Notes under the pieces: model-generated | The model's input: only the letters and a program-made list of their open reading frames with translations | What the model was told of the DNA's origin: nothing | Databases searched by the model: none | Program-made: the position numbers and the translations under genes | Part shown: positions 1 through 8,268 of the stretch, piece after piece | Position numbering within the stretch: the first letter of the stretch is position 1 | How the letters are laid out: every line of letters begins with the position of its first letter | Assembly (NCBI GenBank): GCA_024681295.1 | Contig: JAILBC010000163.1 | Coordinates: 1 to 39,260 of the forward strand | Reading direction: 5' to 3' | Source of the DNA: Bacteroidales bacterium | GTDB taxonomy: Bacteria > Bacteroidota > Bacteroidia > Bacteroidales > F082 | DNA: 39,260 nt

Positions 1-1734
1 CAGTGCAACTGGATGTACTGGCGCTATTTCATGTGGAACTTCGCGGGTCGTCAAAACGATATCGAGAGCCAAGGTGAGTTGGAGCATGGCAACTGGATCA
101 GCGGCATCAACGCCATCGACGAAGCCCGTCTTGGCGATCAAAGCAATATCCCCGACAGTCTGAAGAACCCTGGCAGGACCACCTATTATTTCCTGCCACT
201 TATCCTTGGGCTCTGCGGACTCATTTGGATGCTCCGCAAGGACGCCAAGTGGAGTTGGGTCATCTTCCTGCTTTTCTTCCTGACAGGTCTCGCTATCATC
301 ATCTATCTGAACCAAACGCCATACCAGCCTCGTGAGCGTGACTATTCGTACGCCGGCTCATTCTACGCCTTTGCCATCTGGATTGGCTTGGGTGTTTTGG
401 CCCTCATCGACTGGATTGAGCGTCTCACCAAGAGCAAGAATCTGGTGACCACTGCCCTTGTCACTTTGGTATGCCTCCTTGCCGTGCCCTGCCTCATGGC
501 TGCACAGGGTTGGGACGAGCATAACCGTGGCGGGAAGACCTCGGCTCACGACTGGGCAAAGATGTATCTGGCACAACTACCGCCCAACGCAGTGATCTTC
601 ACTCGAGGCGACAACGACACCTTCCCTTTGTGGTACATCCAAGAGGTAGAAGGCTTCCGCACTGACGTGCGTGTGGTCAACTACATGCTTTCCTCAGGTT
701 ATTGGTATGCTCACCAGATGGGTCGCAAGGTATATGATTCAGAGCGTCTGCCTTTAACTCTGTCACCCAAGGAGTACGACAACGGCGTCAACGAGTCGCT
801 CCGCGTCATTGAGGAAGAGGGGGTGAAAGGACAATACTTTGAGTTGAAGGATGTGATAGACTTCGTCCATAACCCGAAGGCAGTGAAGTACTACACCAAC
901 GGTAGTTCCACGCACTATCTGCCTGTCCGCACCCTGAAATTGACGGTCGACAAAGAAGCCTGTGTGCGCAACGGCATCGTGCCTGAGAGCATGAAGGACC
1001 AAATTGTCGACGAGATTCGCTGGGAGATCAAGGACAACTATATTTACAAGAACGCCTTGTTGCTGCTCGATTTCATGGCCTCCAACAATTGGGAGCGTCC
1101 TGTGTACTTCACCTCGTTCAGCGACATGTCGAGTGTATTGGGCATCCAAGAATACCTACACATGGAGGGTCTCTCCTACCGTTTCATCCCTGTGAAGGCC
1201 GACGATTATTATAAAGGTGTTGGCGGCGTTTACCGTGAAGGAAGTTACGACCTCATGGTCAACAAGGCCAAGTGGGGCAGCATGAACGAAGACGGTGTGG
1301 TGCCAGACCGTGAAAGCGTACGCAATTCTGAATTTGCCCGTCAGAGCTACGTCCGTCTTGCCCAGAGCCTTGTCAACCACGCTGAGTACGACTCCGCCAT
1401 CATCGTCATGGACAAATATCAGGAATTCTTCCCTAACGAGAAGTTCCCATACGGTTTGCGTCTCTACCAGTTCCCCGAATTGTATTATGTTTGTGGTGCC
1501 ATGGAGAAAGGCGATGAATTTATGGCGAAGATGGTGAAGAACTGCTGCGAAAAGGTGGACTATTATGGGAATATGGAACCTAGGTTTGTTGAGTATTACG
1601 TTGAAGACATAGACGAGCAGGTCAGCATTTTGCGACAGATGCAGTTGACGGCGCGTCAATACGACCGTACTGAGATGCAGTCTCTCCTTGACCCCATCAT
1701 GAACGAATACCTGCAAAAGTACTATATGGAATAG
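1..1734 (+). CDS. DUF2723 membrane glycosyltransferase (GT117-like), 3' part only
   Basis: The frame is open from the window edge; the first ATG inside the window (base 13) is internal, so this is the C-terminal part of a larger protein. The visible start (WRYFMWNFAGRQND) and the later QTPYQPRERDYSY segment are typical of Bacteroidota DUF2723 proteins, which are multispan inner-membrane proteins related to protein O-mannosyltransferases. Two to four hydrophobic helices lie in the first 170 residues. A soluble domain follows that carries RGDNDTFPLWYIQE and is probably extracytoplasmic. The last 120 residues look helical, TPR-like. The family is thought to glycosylate exported proteins, but the acceptor is unknown. 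lgt begins two bases after the stop, so the two are probably cotranscribed, both acting on envelope proteins at the membrane. Confidence 0.85.
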   Translation, partial: QCNWMYWRYFMWNFAGRQNDIESQGELEHGNWISGINAIDEARLGDQSNIPDSLKNPGRTTYYFLPLILGLCGLIWMLRKDAKWSWVIFLLFFLTGLAIIIYLNQTPYQPRERDYSYAGSFYAFAIWIGLGVLALIDWIERLTKSKNLVTTALVTLVCLLAVPCLMAAQGWDEHNRGGKTSAHDWAKMYLAQLPPNAVIFTRGDNDTFPLWYIQEVEGFRTDVRVVNYMLSSGYWYAHQMGRKVYDSERLPLTLSPKEYDNGVNESLRVIEEEGVKGQYFELKDVIDFVHNPKAVKYYTNGSSTHYLPVRTLKLTVDKEACVRNGIVPESMKDQIVDEIRWEIKDNYIYKNALLLLDFMASNNWERPVYFTSFSDMSSVLGIQEYLHMEGLSYRFIPVKADDYYKGVGGVYREGSYDLMVNKAKWGSMNEDGVVPDRESVRNSEFARQSYVRLAQSLVNHAEYDSAIIVMDKYQEFFPNEKFPYGLRLYQFPELYYVCGAMEKGDEFMAKMVKNCCEKVDYYGNMEPRFVEYYVEDIDEQVSILRQMQLTARQYDRTEMQSLLDPIMNEYLQKYYME

Positions 1735-1736
1735 TC

Positions 1737-2597
1737 ATGGTCTTGAACTACATCACCTGGAACGTCGACCCAGTAGCTTTCTCGTTGGGTTCCTTGCAAG
1801 TGCGTTGGTATGGCATCTGCTGGGCCTTGGGATTTCTTTTCGGATACCTTTTAATGAATAAGGTATACAAAAAAGAAAGGATGCCCGAGGGTGAGTTAGA
1901 CAGCTTGCTCATTTACATGCTGGTCTCCACAGTCATTGGAGCTAGGCTGGGGCATTGCCTCTTTTATGAGCCAGAGTATTATCTCTCGCATCCTATCGAA
2001 ATCTTGAAGATTTGGGAGGGCGGATTGGCCAGCCACGGCGGTGCCATCGGCATCCTCATTGGGTTGTGGCTTTATGTGAAGCGTTTCAATCGGAAGACCA
2101 ACAAGAAAAAAGGAGAGACCACCCACATCACCTACCTCTGGATGCTTGATCGCATTGTCATTCCCGTATGCCTTGTGGGCGCTTTCATCCGTCTGGGCAA
2201 CGTGTTCAACTCCGAGATTTACGGCACCCCTACCACCCTACCTTGGGGTTTCGTCTTTGTACGCGGCAATGAGCAGTTTTTCGGTGCCAATGGCGAACTG
2301 TTACCTTGCCATCCCACGGGGCTTTACGAGGCCTTCTTCTGCATCGTGACAATGTTCCTGTTGCTGTGGATGTTCTTCGAGCGTGACCTAGGCGACAAGC
2401 GCCCCGGCTTGATGTTCGGCACCTTCTTGGTCATCATCTTCGGATCACGAATTGCCATTGAGTTCTTGAAGAACGTTCAAGTGGACTTCGAAAAAAACAT
2501 GATGTTCGACATGGGCCAGTGGCTCAGCGTACCCTTTGTCGCAGTTGGTCTCGTGATGATTGTATGGTCATTGCGAGGGAAGACATCTCGCCCTTGA
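1737..2597 (+). CDS. lgt: Prolipoprotein diacylglyceryl transferase
   Basis: Lgt transfers diacylglycerol from phosphatidylglycerol to the lipobox cysteine of prolipoproteins in the inner membrane, the first step of lipoprotein maturation. The 286-residue protein has about seven hydrophobic segments. It carries the family motifs GGLASHGGAIG (H100 within it) and RLGNVFNSEIYG (R152 onward), plus an early RWYGICWALGF segment. Length is normal. The start ATG lies two bases after the upstream stop. The last 74 bases overlap, tail to tail, the end of the membrane gene on the other strand. Substrates in this window include the beta-mannosidase lipoprotein and the small lipoprotein at 35750. Confidence 0.96.
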   Translation: MVLNYITWNVDPVAFSLGSLQVRWYGICWALGFLFGYLLMNKVYKKERMPEGELDSLLIYMLVSTVIGARLGHCLFYEPEYYLSHPIEILKIWEGGLASHGGAIGILIGLWLYVKRFNRKTNKKKGETTHITYLWMLDRIVIPVCLVGAFIRLGNVFNSEIYGTPTTLPWGFVFVRGNEQFFGANGELLPCHPTGLYEAFFCIVTMFLLLWMFFERDLGDKRPGLMFGTFLVIIFGSRIAIEFLKNVQVDFEKNMMFDMGQWLSVPFVAVGLVMIVWSLRGKTSRP

Positions 2598-3162
2598 CGG
2601 AGCGCAGACCCTCGCTGAGGATGCCCGCGAAACTGTCGCATTCGCCATCGGTTATCTTGGCAATACCGCGGCTGATGAGGGAGCGGTCGTCAAAGGGAGT
2701 TGGAGAGAGTGAGGGATGGGTTGAATAGGTTGGATGGGTTGAATGGGCGAGTTGTTGATCTGGCTGGGATTCTGTGGGGATTAGGATTGGAAGAGTAATG
2801 GGCTGTAGTTCGGCCAGCAAGGGCATTTCATTCCTTTTATCGCATTTTTCAGGCTGGACTGACGAAGACTTGACGGCTTTTTTCGGGATGATGAAATGCG
2901 CTTGGCTCTCCGCCAGGAGAATGGTTTCATGCGACACTATCAGTTTGGCCTCGACGGGTTTCAGTTCGGCAAGCAACTCTTGTTCGGGCAAGGTGTTGCG
3001 ATGCCAGAAGATGCCGAACAGGAGTGCCACAGTGGCTGCTGCAGCGATGAGTTTAGCATACAGAGGGATCACCACGGGTTTCTTCAGAGCTGCCTTATGC
3101 TCATACACCACATCGGGTGGTGTGAGTTTGGGGTATTCTTCATTGTTGAGGTCGGTATTCAT
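2524..3162 (-). CDS. Single-span membrane protein behind an ECF sigma factor, putative anti-sigma factor
   Basis: This 212-residue protein starts inside the sigma-factor stop codon (ATGA overlap), so the two are translationally coupled. It has a cytoplasmic N-terminus of about 30 residues, one hydrophobic segment at roughly residues 31-53, and a long non-cytoplasmic part. The latter contains a proline/threonine stretch with the duplicated hexapeptide STHPTY/STHPSL, encoded by an 18-bp direct repeat (2714-2726 and 2732-2744). Gene order and topology suggest an anti-sigma factor, but no ZAS zinc motif (HxxxCxxC) is visible, so this is inference from position. The 3' end runs 74 bases into lgt on the opposite strand. 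Confidence 0.7.
   Translation of the reverse strand: MNTDLNNEEYPKLTPPDVVYEHKAALKKPVVIPLYAKLIAAAATVALLFGIFWHRNTLPEQELLAELKPVEAKLIVSHETILLAESQAHFIIPKKAVKSSSVQPEKCDKRNEMPLLAELQPITLPILIPTESQPDQQLAHSTHPTYSTHPSLSPTPFDDRSLISRGIAKITDGECDSFAGILSEGLRSVKGEMSSLAMTIQSSRDQLRQRVR
2714..2744. repeat. 18-bp period direct repeat in the putative anti-sigma gene
   Basis: The 13-mer GGATGGGTTGAAT occurs at 2714-2726 and 2732-2744. The 18-bp period preserves frame and duplicates a six-residue STHPxx unit in the non-cytoplasmic part of the protein. It resembles recent slippage in a linker. Confidence 0.7.
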
Positions 3163-3656
3163 GGTTCAGTGTCGATTAGGTTGTCCATACTTTTTATGAC
3201 GTTGCGGAGGGTAGTGCGGGCGCGGAAGATATTGACTTTGACTTGCGCTTCGGTTTGCCCGGTGATGTCCCCAATCTCTTGATAACTGTAACCCTCGTAG
3301 TCGCGTAGCAGCACAGCGGAGCGTTGGGCTTCGGGGAGGGTGGCCACGGCTTTATGGAGAATTGCATTGACATCGGGATAGGTATTGGCTTTTTCGGCGG
3401 GGACTTGGAAGAGGGCCTCCTCGGTAATCTCTTGATGGCGTTTGCGTGAGAGGTCGACGATGAGGTGGTAGGCGGTGGTGAAAAGGTAAGACTTGGCCTT
3501 TTCGAATTCCACTTGACGGCGGCGTTCCCACACTCGGGCGAAGCAGTCCTGCATAACGTCCTCAGCCTCCATGCGGTTGCGCAGGGAGGCCAGGACAAAG
3601 CGGAACAGTCCGTCAGCGTACTGATCGACGCAGGTGTTGTATTGGGAACGTGTCAC
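3159..3656 (-). CDS. ECF-type RNA polymerase sigma factor
   Basis: This 165-residue sigma-70 family protein has the compact ECF layout. Region 2 is near the N-terminus (AEDVMQDCFARVWE, about residues 31-44). Region 4 is at the C-terminus, with a helix-turn-helix in YEGYSYQEIGDITGQTEAQVKVNIFRAR. It would direct RNA polymerase to a small regulon. It lies 15 bases after the surface protein gene and overlaps the next gene by four bases, so the three form one transcription unit. A GTAAC-N16-CGTC element before the first gene looks like an ECF promoter, which suggests autoregulation. The signal sensed is not evident. Confidence 0.93.
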   Translation of the reverse strand: MTRSQYNTCVDQYADGLFRFVLASLRNRMEAEDVMQDCFARVWERRRQVEFEKAKSYLFTTAYHLIVDLSRKRHQEITEEALFQVPAEKANTYPDVNAILHKAVATLPEAQRSAVLLRDYEGYSYQEIGDITGQTEAQVKVNIFRARTTLRNVIKSMDNLIDTEP

Positions 3657-3671
3657 AAGGTAGGTTTTCTA

Positions 3672-5066
3672 TTAGAACAGCAGGCTAAAGCCCACGTTGA
3701 AGGTATGCGACGTAGGTCCGCATGTTTCTTCGAACAAGGGTAACAAATTGAAACTGGCATAGAAGCCCATGTCGTTACCGCCAGCGCGTAGGGTGGCATC
3801 GAGTTTCAAAGGATTCACATAATAATCGCTGTGTACCTTTTCTTTGTGTTTATCCTCGAATTTGATCTTCGACCAGGTATCGATTCGGAGACCTCCGGTG
3901 ACACCAGCAGCGATGAAGAGGCCGCGAGTGGGTCTCACCTCAATCATCAGAGGAGCCTGTACATAAAGCACCCCGAGTTTACTCTTCCTCACGGGACCTT
4001 CCACGTTCTCATCGACCCAGTCACCTTCGATATGTTGGGCGCCTTTGACGAGGCGAACGGGGTGGTTGAGGCTATAGTTGTTCCAGCCCAGACCGATACC
4101 AGTATAGAGGCCTGCTATGTGGTTGCGATTGAAAGCGATGCCTACGTCGGCGATGTTGAAGTTGAAGTTCCAGCTCTTCAGGGGTTTCAGTTGAAGGAAG
4201 GCGTACTCACCTTCGAAGTCGGCTGACGAGCCAGGTCCAAAGAGCATGTTCAGTCCTGCATCGACGCCGCACCAGTGTGGGTCGAAGAGAAGGGTTCTGG
4301 GTTGGGGCACATTGGGTTTCACTCCCGGGAAATGATCGCCAGGCTTATCCTTAGGTTGAGGTCCGAAATGTTTTTGGTTCCATCCTTCGTGATGGTTGCG
4401 GTCTTGGCGGTCACGGGGAGCCCGGCCTTCCATGCGGCGTTCGAAGTCTTCACCCCACTCTTCCATGTGACGGCCCCATTCTTCCATGCTCTTGCCCCAG
4501 CGTTCCATGTCGCGTTCGAATTGGTCCCAGTCGACCGAGTCGGCGAGTTGTTCCAGGTTACGACCCAGTTCGGCCATCAGTTCCGACAGACCATCCAGGC
4601 GGGATACCACGTGTGTTTCTCTATCCATATTATTGATCACATCACCTGAGCCCATTTTTTCGACTTGCAGTTGGTCGCAATGGCCTTGCAGGATCACGTC
4701 GCCCGAACCGGAATGCTGAACTAGCACCCAGTCGTAATCCAGATTCAGTAGCACGTCACCCGAACCGGAAGAACGCACCACGAGGTTATCGGCTCTCAGC
4801 GTTCCTTGTGTAAGGACATCGCCTGACGAATAAGACTCCAAGTAGCCGAGCACTTCGACGGTCACCTCAAAGTCGCTGTTACCGTACAAATAGAGCACAC
4901 TATCCTGGGTATTCCATTTGGCCTTTGCTTCGTCGGAATAGACCGAGAATTGGGGGCCTTGACGGAGAAGGACGTCACCTCTGGTATTGACTACTACTGT
5001 GTTGATTTGTGCTGATGCAATGCTCACTGTGAAAAGAGCAATTGCAAAAAGGAATAGTTTTTTCAT
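3672..5066 (-). CDS. Secreted SGSGDV-repeat (DUF2807-like) plus outer-membrane beta-barrel protein
   Basis: The start was chosen at base 5066, where MKKLFLFAIALFTVSIASAQ forms a clean signal peptide; the frame extends 17 codons further without support. The mature protein has three parts. Residues 21-150 carry four SGD/GSGDV motifs about 20 residues apart (81, 102, 121, 140), as in DUF2807 'head GIN' beta-solenoids. Residues 155-255 are a charged linker with repeated (E/R)WG units and a Pro-rich end. Residues 260-464 form an aromatic, alternating-strand domain ending in FNVGFSLLF, a typical outer-membrane barrel C-terminus. It heads the ECF sigma operon. A role in surface sensing or envelope stress is inference; no enzyme motif is seen. 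Confidence 0.8.
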   Translation of the reverse strand: MKKLFLFAIALFTVSIASAQINTVVVNTRGDVLLRQGPQFSVYSDEAKAKWNTQDSVLYLYGNSDFEVTVEVLGYLESYSSGDVLTQGTLRADNLVVRSSGSGDVLLNLDYDWVLVQHSGSGDVILQGHCDQLQVEKMGSGDVINNMDRETHVVSRLDGLSELMAELGRNLEQLADSVDWDQFERDMERWGKSMEEWGRHMEEWGEDFERRMEGRAPRDRQDRNHHEGWNQKHFGPQPKDKPGDHFPGVKPNVPQPRTLLFDPHWCGVDAGLNMLFGPGSSADFEGEYAFLQLKPLKSWNFNFNIADVGIAFNRNHIAGLYTGIGLGWNNYSLNHPVRLVKGAQHIEGDWVDENVEGPVRKSKLGVLYVQAPLMIEVRPTRGLFIAAGVTGGLRIDTWSKIKFEDKHKEKVHSDYYVNPLKLDATLRAGGNDMGFYASFNLLPLFEETCGPTSHTFNVGFSLLF

Positions 5067-5100
5067 GGGTTTTATTATTTGTTGTTTGTTTACGTACATA

Positions 5101-5126
5101 AGACGAACAAACAGCAAAAAAGTTAC
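5101..5126 (-). promoter_or_regulatory. Candidate ECF sigma promoter (GTAAC-N16-CGTC)
   Basis: On the minus strand GTAAC (5126-5122) and CGTCTTA (5105 leftward) are separated by 16 bases, about 35 bases before the surface-protein start. An AAC-containing -35 and a CGTC -10 are the general form of ECF promoters. The position in front of an operon that encodes an ECF factor suggests autoregulation. Confidence 0.6.
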
Positions 5127-5138
5127 AAGCTAGTATTA

Positions 5139-7394
5139 TTATTTCGCAAATAAAACCTTGCGTTCAGCGGTAAGATTCACGCCTTCAGTCAGTTCCAGCT
5201 TTACAAAAATTGATTTCGGATCAGCTTTTAGCAAAAATTCATGAAGGCCTTCCACGTAGTATTTTCGGTTCTCGTTGGCGCTCATCTCCACTTTCACTTT
5301 TTGTTCAAATAGCGGATGGTCTTCGAGGTCGTATACTGTGACGGTCAACGTGCCATCGATGTTTCGAAGCAGGTCGGAGGTGACAAAAACCTGATGGTCT
5401 TTACGGTCAAGGCTTAAAAGCACCGGTGCATAGAGGGTCTTGAGCCATTCGTGAAACACTTTGGGGTTCCCGTAGTAGTCGATTGATGACCAGGAAGTCA
5501 CTGGCCAGGCATCGTTGAGTTGCCAGTAGAGCGTTCCCATATTGTAAGGTTTGGCGGTGCGGTGCGCCTCGATGGCGATCTCCATACCGATGGCTTGCGA
5601 GAGCTGGCTCTGATAGACATACTCCTTGAAGTCTTCGCTTGGGGAGCAATAACGATGGATGAAATCATCTATTAATTGGGTGCCACGAGCATGCTTTTGA
5701 TGTGCGGCAATCACTTCGGCATCTTTGCTCAACGATTCGCCTTGGGCAATCTTTTCCAATGTGGAATAGTCGGGATAGCTCTGATAGCCATATTCGCTAT
5801 TGAATCGACCCACCTTCTCGCGGTAGACCTCGTAGGGCTGTTCGCCCCACCATACGCCCCAGTAGTGCACGTCACCTTGGGTCAGACTCTCAGGCCTCCC
5901 CCAACCTTTCGAAGGTGAGCTCGGCCAATAGGGACGCGTGCCATCGTAAGTGTCGACCACCATGGGAAGGATGGTCTCGAAAAGACGGTCATAGCCTGCT
6001 TTGATGGCTTGGTCATCTTCCTCCGACCAGCCCAAAGACTTTTGCCAGCCCCAGTTATAGTAACCTTCAGAGATCTCATTGCCGCCGCACCATAGGGCTA
6101 ACGAGGGGTGGGAAGCCAGACGTTTCACCTGTTCCAAGGCTTCTATCTTGGCGTTTTCGAGGAAGGCCTCGTCGTATGGATACATTGTACCAGCGTACAT
6201 AAAGTCCTCCCAAACTAGAATGCCTAGAGAATCACAGATATTGAAGAAATCCTCCGAAGGATAGATACCCCCGCCCCACACACGCAGCATATTGAAATGA
6301 GCGTCCTGGGCCATTTTGAGAAGATTATACGTGTTGTCGGGATTGATCCAAGTTTCGATCATTTCCTCAGGAACGTAGTTGGCTCCCTTGGCATACATCG
6401 GGATGCCGTTCACCTTAAAATAAAAAGAAAAGCCTTTCTCATCGGGTTCCTGAACAAGCTGCACGGTCTTGATACCTGTTATTATCTTTTGGGAATCCAA
6501 AACTTTATCATAAGATTTAAGCACAACTTCAAAATCATAGAGCGACTGCTCGCCCATCTCGTTGGGCCACCAAAGTTCGGGGTTATCGAGGGTAAAGCTG
6601 AAGATTTTATGTTGGTTGCCTTGTGCCGTTTGGAAAGGGAAACTATGGTAGGGTTTGCCGTCTTTTAAGAGTTCGACAGTCAAGTCTCCGCCGTTGGTAC
6701 TTTCCACATCGAGATGCAGCGTCAGTTTGGCTTGTTCTTTAGTGGCCTCGTTGGTGACGATATAGGCATTTTCGAGTCGGGCTGTTGACCAAGCGATCAA
6801 CTTGACTGGTTTCCAGATGCCCACGTTTTTGTATTTTGGGGCCCAGTCCCAGCCGTGCTGGTAGGGTGCTTTGCGTGAGACGGCGTATTTTTCGGGAAGA
6901 CGGGGTTGGTGTGCTTCGTAGAGGGCTCTTTGGAGGCTGTCGTAGCGAGGAAATTCAAGCGACAAGAGATTGTCGGCGGGTTTCAGCAGAGGTTTCACAT
7001 CCAATTTCCAAGTACGGAACTGGTTATCGGCATCGAAGAGTTTTTTTCCGTTTAGGGTCACCGATGCATAAGTATCGATGCCTTCAAAAACGAGTTCCAC
7101 TCTTTCTTTCTCAAGAAGTTCCTTACTGACGTTGAAATGGGTCAAATAGGTCCAATGGGCGTTGGAAATCCACAACAGATCGTTTTCCACCGTACCAAGA
7201 TAGGGATGTGGGATGAGTCCTGCATCATAGAGGTTTTGTTGGACCACCGAGGGTACGGTGACGGGGAGATTGATATCCAATGTGTCGCCTGTGAGGGTCC
7301 AGTTTTGTGACAGGGGTTGTTCAAGAACGTTTTGGCGAGAGGAACAGGCCGACAAGAGAAACAAACCAAGAAGAAAAAGAAAATATCGTTTCAT
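5139..7394 (-). CDS. Beta-mannosidase, GH2 family, lipoprotein
   Basis: The 751-residue protein hydrolyses terminal beta-mannose from the non-reducing end of oligosaccharides (family knowledge). A lipoprotein signal with LLSAC places the lipidated cysteine at residue 17, so it is probably anchored in the periplasm or at the surface. The order is a jelly-roll sugar-binding domain, an immunoglobulin-like domain, then a TIM barrel from about residue 325. The GH2 motif RVWGGGIYP begins at 371. The acid/base glutamate is E440 in WCGGNE and the nucleophile is E534 in FNSEYGYQSYP. It is shorter than typical 850-residue family members, with little after the barrel. It follows cutC on the same strand. 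No SusC/SusD genes accompany it, so it is not part of a visible polysaccharide locus. Confidence 0.9.
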   Translation of the reverse strand: MKRYFLFLLGLFLLSACSSRQNVLEQPLSQNWTLTGDTLDINLPVTVPSVVQQNLYDAGLIPHPYLGTVENDLLWISNAHWTYLTHFNVSKELLEKERVELVFEGIDTYASVTLNGKKLFDADNQFRTWKLDVKPLLKPADNLLSLEFPRYDSLQRALYEAHQPRLPEKYAVSRKAPYQHGWDWAPKYKNVGIWKPVKLIAWSTARLENAYIVTNEATKEQAKLTLHLDVESTNGGDLTVELLKDGKPYHSFPFQTAQGNQHKIFSFTLDNPELWWPNEMGEQSLYDFEVVLKSYDKVLDSQKIITGIKTVQLVQEPDEKGFSFYFKVNGIPMYAKGANYVPEEMIETWINPDNTYNLLKMAQDAHFNMLRVWGGGIYPSEDFFNICDSLGILVWEDFMYAGTMYPYDEAFLENAKIEALEQVKRLASHPSLALWCGGNEISEGYYNWGWQKSLGWSEEDDQAIKAGYDRLFETILPMVVDTYDGTRPYWPSSPSKGWGRPESLTQGDVHYWGVWWGEQPYEVYREKVGRFNSEYGYQSYPDYSTLEKIAQGESLSKDAEVIAAHQKHARGTQLIDDFIHRYCSPSEDFKEYVYQSQLSQAIGMEIAIEAHRTAKPYNMGTLYWQLNDAWPVTSWSSIDYYGNPKVFHEWLKTLYAPVLLSLDRKDHQVFVTSDLLRNIDGTLTVTVYDLEDHPLFEQKVKVEMSANENRKYYVEGLHEFLLKADPKSIFVKLELTEGVNLTAERKVLFAK

Positions 7395-7396
7395 GC

Positions 7397-7423
7397 TACA
7401 GAGCTAGCATCCCTACGGGATGC
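7397..7423. repeat. Palindromic repeat, copy 1
   Basis: This 27-bp unit (TACAGAGCTAGC followed by a hairpin with stem GCATCCC/GGGATGC and loop TAC) sits just before the beta-mannosidase start. It differs from copy 2 at two bases. Confidence 0.85.
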
Positions 7424-7445
7424 GGATGATTAAGGGATTCAGATT

Positions 7446-7472
7446 TACAGAGCTAGCGTCCCTGCGGGATGC
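7446..7472. repeat. Palindromic repeat, copy 2
   Basis: This is the second 27-bp copy (stem GCGTCCC/GGGATGC, loop TGC), with one GT pair, so pairing is largely kept. It lies immediately after the cutC stop. Both copies occupy the cutC/beta-mannosidase gap. Confidence 0.85.
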
Positions 7473-7473
7473 A

Positions 7474-8205
7474 TTATGGATTAATCAGTTTTTCCATCTC
7501 ATAGATGATGTCGTAATTCGACTCGGTCCAGACCATGGAGGCACCAGTGGCGTCTTTTTGGTTTGGATAGAGTTTCTCGTTGAAGCGAGGCACCCAATGG
7601 CCTAAGGAGGCGTGTACGTTGACCACACCCGTCTGGTTGACAATGTCCATCACATTGGAAAGGTTGATGCCGCCACCAGGCATGATGGCGATGCGGTCAC
7701 CAAAACGCAGCTGCATCTCGGCAATCATCGGGATGCCCTCCTCAGCAGTTGGTTTGCCGCCCGAAGTCAGCACTTTATCGAAGCCTAAACTGATGATCTG
7801 CTCCATTGCCTCAAGAGGCTTCACACATGCATCGATGGCTCTATGGAAAGTGAACTTCAGTCCTTCGCCCACCTCCATCAAAGCTTTCAAAGCATCAATA
7901 TCAGGCATGCCCTCGTTATTCAAGGCACCGATCACCACCCCTTCGAAGCCCAGCTTCTTGCAAAGCATGATGTCGGTTTTCATCAAGTCGATTTCCTCTT
8001 CATCATAGATGTAGTTTCCTGGTCGCGGACGGATGAGCACGCGCATGGGGATGAAGGAGACGTCGATGGCTTTGGCGAGGGTACCGAACGAAGGGGTGAG
8101 ACCGCCTACCTCGAGGGCTTCGCAGAGTTCCACACATTGGGCGCAGCCTTCCATGGCGTTGCGCAGAGACTTGATGCCGTTGGCACAGATTTCGAGACGG
8201 ATCAT
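7474..8205 (-). CDS. cutC: CutC family protein
   Basis: This 243-residue TIM-barrel protein belongs to the CutC family. The family was linked to copper homeostasis in E. coli, but its biochemical activity is unsettled. Family segments seen are the N-terminal LEICANGIKSL, the RPRPGNYIYDEEE motif, FTFHRAID, LTSGGKPTAEEG and IMPGGGINLSNV. The start was set at base 8205 (MIRLEICA). The frame stays open further upstream only because it runs antisense to mutS2. It diverges from mutS2 over a 63-bp promoter region and is followed on the same strand by beta-mannosidase. Confidence 0.92.
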   Translation of the reverse strand: MIRLEICANGIKSLRNAMEGCAQCVELCEALEVGGLTPSFGTLAKAIDVSFIPMRVLIRPRPGNYIYDEEEIDLMKTDIMLCKKLGFEGVVIGALNNEGMPDIDALKALMEVGEGLKFTFHRAIDACVKPLEAMEQIISLGFDKVLTSGGKPTAEEGIPMIAEMQLRFGDRIAIMPGGGINLSNVMDIVNQTGVVNVHASLGHWVPRFNEKLYPNQKDATGASMVWTESNYDIIYEMEKLINP

Positions 8206-8216
8206 AACAATAAGAT

Positions 8217-8249
8217 TTTGCGCAAAAATACGAAAAAAACGTATCTTTG
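8217..8249 (+). promoter_or_regulatory. Candidate mutS2 promoter
   Basis: TTTG at 8217-8220 and TATCTTTG at 8242-8249, 21 bases apart, match the Bacteroidota -33/-7 pattern. The following GCAGCCCA also occurs after the cysS -7 box. Confidence 0.7.
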
Positions 8250-8258
8250 CAGCCCAAA
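8223..8258 (-). promoter_or_regulatory. Candidate cutC promoter
   Basis: The minus strand carries TATTTTTG (8230-8223), a TAnnTTTG -7 box, with TTTG at 8258-8255. The 24-base spacing is slightly long. It interleaves with the mutS2 promoter on the other strand. Confidence 0.45.
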
Positions 8259-8268
8259 AACAATCAAC

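Noticed and set aside
7843-8268. Upstream extension of the mutS2 frame
   Set aside because: It is antisense to cutC. MutS2 similarity begins at the GTG (8269) after a good promoter.
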